NCBI GenBank assembly: GCA_002347685.1
Contig: DDWS01000063.1
Span: forward strand, 15,312-79,311
Direction of reading: 5' to 3'
Length of the DNA: 64,000 nucleotides
Origin: Syntrophaceae bacterium UBA2280
GTDB lineage: Bacteria; Desulfobacterota; Syntrophia; Syntrophales; Smithellaceae
Within the stretch, counting starts at the first letter, position 1, and each line of letters begins with the position of its first letter. Made by a program: the position numbers and the translations under genes. This document shows, in pieces, positions 58,839-64,000 of the stretch. The notes under the pieces are model-generated. The model saw only the letters and a program-made list of their open reading frames with translations. It was not told where the DNA came from and ran no database searches.

Positions 58839-59995
58839 AAACAATTATTGAAATACATGCCCTGCAAAACTTTGCCCCGTCAAATTTAAATCGTGACGAC
58901 ACAGGCGCGCCTAAAGATGCCCTATTCGGTGGCACCCGCCGTGCCCGCGTATCCAGCCAGTGCCTCAAACGATCGATTCGGAAGTATTTTGGGGGATTGG
59001 TGGAACAAAACAAAATAGGATCGGACGATGTGGCTTTCCGTACTAAAAGGGTTCTGGACGCTCTCGTCAAGTCCCTAGTTGAGAAGGGGCATCTCGAAAC
59101 TGAAGCAATAGGAAAATCGCGCTTGGCATTGGCAGCCATGGAACTTACGGTAAAGGATGACGGAAAGAGTGAGTATCTACTTTTTTTGGGACAACGTGAA
59201 ATTTCCGACATTGTCGACATTATCGACGAAAAGTGGGATACCATCACCGTGTCCGATACAGTACCGACAGAGGGGAAAAAACCTGGCAAGGCCAAAAAGC
59301 AGGCTGCTCAGAGCGCTGATCCCGAATTAAAGAAAGCCCTTGAGAAAGTATTTAACGGCGGAAAGGCTCTTGATGTTGCGCTTTTCGGGCGAATGCTTGC
59401 TGATATGCCTGAGAAGAACCAGAACGCCGCGTGCCAAGTTGCCCATGCTATTTCAACGCATTCTGTTGAGCGTGAATTCGATTTTTATACCGCCGTGGAC
59501 GATCTCAAGCCCGAGGACACTGCTGGCGCTGATATGATGGGGACGGTCGAGTTCAATTCGGCTTGTTTCTATCGTTATGCCGTTGTGGATTGGAGAAAAC
59601 TTGTGGAAAATCTCCAGAATGACCGGGAATTGGCAACCAAGGGACTACGGGCTTTTCTGGAAGGTTTTGTAGTAGCTGAACCCACCGGCAAGCAGAATAC
59701 CTTTGCAGCGCACAATCCACCGGAATTTGTGGTTGTTTCGGTGCGTCACAATGCGGCACCCCGTAATCTGGCTAATGCTTTTGAGTTAGCCATACGAGCC
59801 AAAAAGGACGAGTCACTGACCAGAAAATCGGCGGAAGAGCTTGTCCAAAAAGCAAAGTCGCTGAAAGTTGCATTTGGGGGGGAGGAGCAAACATTTGTTC
59901 TCAATCTCATTGATGCCAAGTTGGATGGGTTGGGAACATCTTTGCCAACATTGAAAGATCTTCTTGATAAAACTATCATGGCCATACAGGAGTGA
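58835..59995 (+). CDS. cas7: Cascade backbone Cas7e (CasC/Cse4)
   Basis: 386 residues. It starts with IIEIHALQNFAPSNLNRDDT and FGGTRRARVSSQCLKRSIRK, the crRNA-binding RAMP head of Cas7e. AHAISTHSVEREFDFYTAVDD and GADMMGTVEFNSACFYRYAV in the middle are diagnostic. Six copies line the crRNA in Cascade. It overlaps cse2 by 4 bp. Confidence 0.96.
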   Translation: MKTIIEIHALQNFAPSNLNRDDTGAPKDALFGGTRRARVSSQCLKRSIRKYFGGLVEQNKIGSDDVAFRTKRVLDALVKSLVEKGHLETEAIGKSRLALAAMELTVKDDGKSEYLLFLGQREISDIVDIIDEKWDTITVSDTVPTEGKKPGKAKKQAAQSADPELKKALEKVFNGGKALDVALFGRMLADMPEKNQNAACQVAHAISTHSVEREFDFYTAVDDLKPEDTAGADMMGTVEFNSACFYRYAVVDWRKLVENLQNDRELATKGLRAFLEGFVVAEPTGKQNTFAAHNPPEFVVVSVRHNAAPRNLANAFELAIRAKKDESLTRKSAEELVQKAKSLKVAFGGEEQTFVLNLIDAKLDGLGTSLPTLKDLLDKTIMAIQE

Positions 59996-59998
59996 CCT

Positions 59999-60697
59999 AT
60001 GCCTACATTGTTGCTTCGCTTGGTGGGTCCCATGCAATCATGGGGTACCACCAGTCGTTTTGACCAACGTGATACCGGTAAAGAGCCTAGCAAATCAGGA
60101 GTTGTTGGACTGCTGGCTGCCGCTTTGGGGATTGATCGAGAAAACTGGATAGATTTGGAACCGTTGACGAATCTATCTATGGGTGTGCGCCACGACCGAT
60201 CGGGAGTACCAAAGCGAGACTACCAGACAGCTGGTTGTGCTACAACTGACACTATCATCAAGGCAGATGGGACAAAGGCCAAGGATGGGGGTATCGTTTC
60301 ACAACGATTCTATGTTGCGGATGCCTGCTTTTTAGTGGGACTTGAAAGCAGTGATAACACAATGCTAAAAGCGATTCACGCTGCTCTGCGAAACCCCGTC
60401 TGGCCACTTGCTTTAGGCCGTAGGTCCTATGTACCAACCGAGTCGGTCTGGATGAATGCCGGACTTCAGGAAGCGCCATTAATGGAAGTATTGCGTTGTT
60501 GGCCTTGGATTGCAAAACAACGGAAATGGGAGGACTTGCCGGAGAAACTCTTGGTCTCCACTGAGTCTGTAGATGGCTCAGGTGTGCTCAAGATGGACCA
60601 ACCACTCTCTTCATTTGCCGAACGACGCTTCGGATCACGGTTCGTAAATTCGGAATGGATTCCCTTCCCAATGGAGGTGGCCCATGTTCCTACATAG
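59999..60697 (+). CDS. cas5: Cascade subunit Cas5e (CasD)
   Basis: 232 residues. LLLRLVGPMQSWGTTSRFDQ and TGKEPSKSGVVGLLAAALGI are the Cas5 head with the glycine-rich loop. MGVRHDRSGVPKRDYQTAGC and LGRRSYVPTESVWM follow as in other CasD. It caps the 5' handle of the crRNA. It starts 3 bp after cas7 and overlaps cas6e by 14 bp. Confidence 0.95.
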   Translation: MPTLLLRLVGPMQSWGTTSRFDQRDTGKEPSKSGVVGLLAAALGIDRENWIDLEPLTNLSMGVRHDRSGVPKRDYQTAGCATTDTIIKADGTKAKDGGIVSQRFYVADACFLVGLESSDNTMLKAIHAALRNPVWPLALGRRSYVPTESVWMNAGLQEAPLMEVLRCWPWIAKQRKWEDLPEKLLVSTESVDGSGVLKMDQPLSSFAERRFGSRFVNSEWIPFPMEVAHVPT

Positions 60698-61358
60698 GAT
60701 ACATATTGATCCGCGTTGCCGAGAGGTTCGCCGCGATCTCTCCGATCCCTACCAGCTCCATGCAACATTGTGTCGGGCATTCAGTGAACCCCATCAGAAG
60801 TGCTCTGAGGGTGAATTCCTGTGGCGGCTAGAGCCAGAGGCTAATTACGCCGGGTGTCCTTACATCCTTGTGCAAAGCAAAACAATGCCGTGCTGGTCAA
60901 ATATTAGCGTAAAGGGGTGGCTTGCACAGGCCGATCCTGCTATCAATCTGAAGGCACGCCTCAAACTTGATTCGCTCAAAGTTGGGCAGCGGTTTCGTTT
61001 CAGGTTGCAAGCTAATCCATGTACGACTAAAAATGGCAAACGTTTGGGGTTGCTAAAATTGACAGAGCAAGAAACATGGATAAGACGGAAAGGAACACGG
61101 CATGGGTTTTCACTGCCCCAATTGGCACCCTTCGATTTTTCAGAGCCAGTGCAGGAACGCGTTGATGTGCAGATTACCCAAGCGCATATGCTTCGCGGTA
61201 AAAAACATACAGGTGATGATGTGCGGATATTTTCGGTTCTTTATGACGAGAGACTAACAGTGACCGACACGAAAAAATTCGTAGATGCATTGCAAACTGG
61301 TATCGGCCATGGAAAAGTCATGGGTCTAGGACTTTTATCAGTAGCGCCAATATCTTAA
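60684..61358 (+). CDS. cas6e: Cas6e crRNA-processing endoribonuclease (CasE)
   Basis: 224 residues; GGAGG lies 6 bp before the ATG. The catalytic His is H26 in DPYQLHATLCRAF. The C-terminal part has a basic RGKKHTGDDVRIFSVLYDER and the glycine loop GIGHGKVMGLGLLSVAPIS. It cuts the repeat hairpin of the adjacent array and stays bound to the 3' handle. The orphan copy at 4897 shares the overall plan but is about 40 residues shorter and diverged. The 116-bp gap to cas1 that follows breaks the tight spacing. Confidence 0.95.
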   Translation: MFLHRIHIDPRCREVRRDLSDPYQLHATLCRAFSEPHQKCSEGEFLWRLEPEANYAGCPYILVQSKTMPCWSNISVKGWLAQADPAINLKARLKLDSLKVGQRFRFRLQANPCTTKNGKRLGLLKLTEQETWIRRKGTRHGFSLPQLAPFDFSEPVQERVDVQITQAHMLRGKKHTGDDVRIFSVLYDERLTVTDTKKFVDALQTGIGHGKVMGLGLLSVAPIS

Positions 61359-61378
61359 ATAATTTTCAAAGAACTTGC

Positions 61379-61402
61379 CCAGTCTGTTTTTTGTTGCAGA
61401 CT
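61379..61402 (+). promoter_or_regulatory. Stem-loop between cas6e and cas1
   Basis: CAGTCTG and CAGACTG arms with a U-rich loop (TTTTTTGTTG) in the 116-bp gap. It could separate transcription of the interference and adaptation genes. Confidence 0.4.
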
Positions 61403-61474
61403 GAGAATTGTTTTGCAGGTATAAGTAAATGTTTAGGCTGAGAACACTGGAGCAAAGAAACGCTTGGAGAAAAA

Positions 61475-62398
61475 ATGACTGAACCCATCCTTCCTCCGCT
61501 TAGGCCGATCCCGATGAAAGACCGCGTTTCCGTGATCTTTATTAACAAGGGCAATCTTGATGTCCTTGATGGCGCTTTTGTTGTTGTCGATAAGAACGGT
61601 ATCCGTACGCATATACCCGTGGGTGGTGTCGCCTGCCTGATGCTGGAGCCCGGATCAAGAGTTTCACATGCCGCCGTCGTGCTGGCGTCGCGTGTTGGCT
61701 GCCTGTTGGTCTGGGTTGGTGACGGTGGTGTTCGGCTTTACGCATCCGGCCAACCGGGTGGCGCACGAGCGGACAGGCTTTTGTATCAGGCTAAACTTGC
61801 TTTAGACGACACAGCACGTCTGAAAGTTGTCCGTAAAATGTATACAATCAGATTCAAAGAAGAGCCGCCGGAAAGACGTAGTGTGGAGCAACTGCGCGGG
61901 ATTGAAGGTGTGCGAGTCAGAAAAATGTATGAACTGCTGGCACGTCAGTGTGGTGTTACATGGAAAAGCCGCAACTATGATTATTCTGAATGGGAAAGCG
62001 GCGACATGCCCAACCGTTGTCTGAGTTCAGCCACTGCCTGTCTTTATGGTATATGCGAAGCAGCTATTTTGGCCGCAGGATATGCTCCTGCCGTGGGTTT
62101 CATTCATACAGGGAAACCGCAATCATTTGTTTATGACATAGCGGACATATTCAAGTTTGAAACCGTGGTCCCCGTGGCCTTTCGCGTTGCTGCAAAAAAT
62201 CCAAATCAACCGGAACGCGAAGTCCGTATCGCCTGCCGAGATGCCTTCCGACAATCGAAAATTCTGAGTCGAATAATTCCGACAATTGAAGAAATCCTTC
62301 ATGCAGGTGATCTGGAAAAACCGAGACCCCACGAAGAAGCGATGGAGATCGCCATTCCGAATAAGGAGGGTATCGGCGATGCTGGTCACCGTGGTTGA
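61475..62398 (+). CDS. cas1: Cas1 integrase, type I-E
   Basis: 307 residues. Metal ligands are E144 (LRGIEGVRVRKMY), H211 (GFIHTGKPQSFVYDIADIFK) and D221/D224, at the spacing of E. coli Cas1 (E141, H208, D218, D221). The N-terminal beta-sandwich includes LMLEPGSRVSHAAVVLASRV. With Cas2 it inserts new spacers at the leader end. A 116-bp gap separates it from cas6e. Confidence 0.97.
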   Translation: MTEPILPPLRPIPMKDRVSVIFINKGNLDVLDGAFVVVDKNGIRTHIPVGGVACLMLEPGSRVSHAAVVLASRVGCLLVWVGDGGVRLYASGQPGGARADRLLYQAKLALDDTARLKVVRKMYTIRFKEEPPERRSVEQLRGIEGVRVRKMYELLARQCGVTWKSRNYDYSEWESGDMPNRCLSSATACLYGICEAAILAAGYAPAVGFIHTGKPQSFVYDIADIFKFETVVPVAFRVAAKNPNQPEREVRIACRDAFRQSKILSRIIPTIEEILHAGDLEKPRPHEEAMEIAIPNKEGIGDAGHRG

Positions 62399-62684
62399 AA
62401 ACGCCCCAACTCGACTGAGAGGCAGATTGGCGATTTGGCTTCTAGAAGTGCGCGCCGGTGTTTATGTCGGCAAGGTATCACGGCGTGTACGAGAAATGAT
62501 ATGGGCGCAGATTGAGAAAGGCATAGAAGGCGGTAATGCTGTCATAGTGTGGAGCACAAATACCGAATCAGGTTTTGATTTTATGACTTTGGGTTCAAAC
62601 CGCAGAATACCAAAGGTAATCGATGGTATCAAGTTAGTTTCCTTCCTGCCGGAAGAAGAGAATAAGAAGGTATTGGGAAATTGA
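62379..62684 (+). CDS. cas2: Cas2, type I-E (CT1978 family)
   Basis: ATG 62379, preceded by AAGGAGGG, gives 101 residues; the open frame extends upstream but overlaps cas1. LVTVVENAPTRLRGRLAIWL, EVRAGVYVGKVSRRVREMIW and NAVIVWSTNTESGFDF are characteristic of the I-E Cas2. No DnaQ domain is fused, consistent with the separate exonuclease gene at 53613. It overlaps cas1 by 20 bp and forms the Cas1-Cas2 integration complex. Confidence 0.96.
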   Translation: MLVTVVENAPTRLRGRLAIWLLEVRAGVYVGKVSRRVREMIWAQIEKGIEGGNAVIVWSTNTESGFDFMTLGSNRRIPKVIDGIKLVSFLPEEENKKVLGN

Positions 62685-62757
62685 AAAGAAGTGCCAAATC
62701 TTCGGTGAAATTTTGTTCTTTGATAATTTAATATAGAATCAATAAGATAGAAGAAGT
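62685..62757 (+). promoter_or_regulatory. CRISPR leader
   Basis: 73 bp of AT-rich DNA between cas2 and the first repeat (TTTGATAATTTAATATAGAAT is its core). It should carry the array promoter and the integration signal; TAGAAT near 62735 may be the -10. Confidence 0.7.
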
Positions 62758-64000
62758 ATGTTCCCCACGGGCGTGGGGATGAACCGACTTCAACAGGATG
62801 TGCGACGAAGAAGAGCTAATGTTCCCCACGGGCGTGGGGATGAACCGGCTGAAATGAACTTGACCAAAACCGCAAATAAATGTTCCCCACGGGCGTGGGG
62901 ATGAACCGCCGTTGCAGATTGCCGCGTCCTGTTTCCAGCAATGTTCCCCACGGGCGTGGGGATGAACCGTATAGGTGAAATGTCCCCCTTCTTCTAATTC
63001 GATGTTCCCCACGGGCGTGGGGATGAACCGACGGAATAAACCTTCTCGATTAACTCCTCGTGATGTTCCCCACGGGCGTGGGGATGAACCGTGCGTAAGC
63101 TAAATCTGCCTCTATACCCTTTCATGTTCCCCACGGGCGTGGGGATGAACCGGTCGATAATGGTTTCTGCTACATGGGCGGCATATGTTCCCCACGGGCG
63201 TGGGGATGAACCGAACATGGTCGATCACAGATTTGAACTGAAAAAATGTTCCCCACGGGCGTGGGGATGAACCGCTCAAGGTTCACCTGCCTGTAGATCT
63301 TCAGGCATGTTCCCCACGGGCGTGGGGATGAACCGATATTTCCACGCAGTTGGAGACGTACAAAAAAATGTTCCCCACGGGCGTGGGGATGAACCGGTAA
63401 AATATAATTCTGTCCGTTAAAACTACACATGTTCCCCACGGGCGTGGGGATGAACCGGCAAGACGCATTTCTTGATTTGCGACAATCGCATGTTCCCCAC
63501 GGGCGTGGGGATGAACCGGCTGCGCTGGGCATACGGCGTGGGACGATCAAATGTTCCCCACGGGCGTGGGGATGAACCGCCGAAAGTGTTTGCAATCTGG
63601 AATGACTTGTTATGTTCCCCACGGGCGTGGGGATGAACCGTTTTACCTCTACACCGTGACGGCTCTCCCCACATGTTCCCCACGGGCGTGGGGATGAACC
63701 GGCTGCGCGACATCCTGGCGGACATCTATTCCGATGTTCCCCACGGGCGTGGGGATGAACCGCTGGAGTCGGTGATTCGGAAGAACATTGGCGCATGTTC
63801 CCCACGGGCGTGGGGATGAACCGTTTCCGCTTTCAGCGTTCCGGATATCACAGATATGTTCCCCACGGGCGTGGGGATGAACCGCACCGGATTCCCGCCG
63901 GATCGCAGGAAAAACTATGTTCCCCACGGGCGTGGGGATGAACCGCTGGCCGAAAGCGAGCTGGTTGAGTTCAGTGAATGTTCCCCACGGGCGTGGGGAT
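62758..64000 (+). CRISPR. Type I-E CRISPR array, 21 repeats, cut by window end
   Basis: 29-bp repeats start at 62758 and every 61 bp exactly, the last at 63978 being cut after 23 bases. There are 20 full 32-bp spacers. The repeat contains the stem CCCCAC-GGGC-GTGGGG and ends ATGAACCG; all copies look identical by eye. All spacers differ from each other. The regular spacing and invariant repeats suggest recent, working adaptation. The end of the array is outside the window. Confidence 0.99.

Noticed and set aside
62728..63927. Minus-strand ORFs with repeated VHPHARGEH and FIPTPVGN peptides
   Set aside because: They are translations of the CRISPR repeat and spacers, a well-known artefact, not genes.
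1..64000. tRNA, rRNA, prophage or replication origin
   Set aside because: No cloverleaf or rRNA core sequence, no phage structural gene and no dnaA-box cluster was recognised by eye.

Overview
The window looks like a chromosomal segment of a strictly anaerobic, Gram-negative bacterium. The likeliest source is the Desulfobacterota (former Deltaproteobacteria), perhaps near the syntrophic Syntrophales. That placement is inferred from the mix of genes: a tungsten-type aldehyde:ferredoxin oxidoreductase, benzoyl-CoA-reductase/2-hydroxyacyl-CoA-dehydratase-like proteins with ATP-driven activators, sigma-54 control, TonB and RND outer-membrane machinery, a lipid A deacylase and many decayed insertion sequences. 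No rRNA or tRNA gene was recognised.

Layout. (1) 1-7.2 kb is a mobile and defence scrapyard. It holds the 3' part of a type III-like restriction helicase-nuclease, remnants of several transposases, an orphan cas6e preceded by a CRISPR-repeat-like hairpin, two small unknown ORFs, a frameshifted small gene, and scraps of a sigma-54 activator and an FmdE-like protein. (2) 7.2-13.9 kb, minus strand, is a metal-uptake operon: tonB, a TonB-dependent receptor, a binding protein, an ATPase, a permease, a methyltransferase and nikR. (3) 14.0-14.9 kb is a decayed IS3-family element. (4) 15.2-30.8 kb, plus strand, begins with a PAS-rich histidine kinase and a sigma-54 response regulator. Next come tandem palindromes and a -24/-12 promoter, then a catabolic operon: thioredoxin-like protein, acyl-CoA dehydrogenase, two SCP2-like proteins, AOR, acyl-CoA ligase, two reductase/dehydratase-like subunits, two activators and a CooC-like ATPase. 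(5) 30.9-31.3 kb is an IS21 remnant. (6) 31.5-39.8 kb, minus strand, is an RND efflux operon that also carries an enoyl-CoA-hydratase-like protein, a phasin and an LpxR-like lipid A deacylase. (7) 40.0-44.9 kb holds a membrane sulfatase plus a PI-PLC/GDPD-like protein, flanked by two diverged copies of one divergent gene start, then a GAF/sigma-54 regulator. (8) 45.6-48.5 kb is a two-gene unit of a ClpP-like protease and a large AAA+ ATPase. (9) 48.8-52.3 kb is an AbiE toxin-antitoxin pair with a frameshifted toxin, followed by IS3 and IS110-type pieces with long perfect hairpins. (10) 52.6-64.0 kb is a complete type I-E CRISPR-Cas locus: WYL regulator, DEDDh exonuclease, cas3, cse1, cse2, cas7, cas5, cas6e, cas1, cas2, leader, and an array of 21 repeats that runs off the window.

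How the parts fit. The kinase-regulator pair probably senses a redox or aromatic/acyl signal and switches on the catabolic operon through the palindromes. The ligase, AOR and acyl-CoA dehydrogenase would feed or drain an acyl-CoA intermediate for an ATP-dependent two-electron reductase or dehydratase. The CRISPR locus looks intact: stop/start overlaps of 4 bp join the exonuclease, cas3, cse1, cse2 and cas7. The best candidates for something undescribed are the ClpP-like/AAA+ pair, the orphan cas6e with its repeat-like leader, the reductase-like operon with one atypical activator, and the conserved hairpins beside the IS110-type element.
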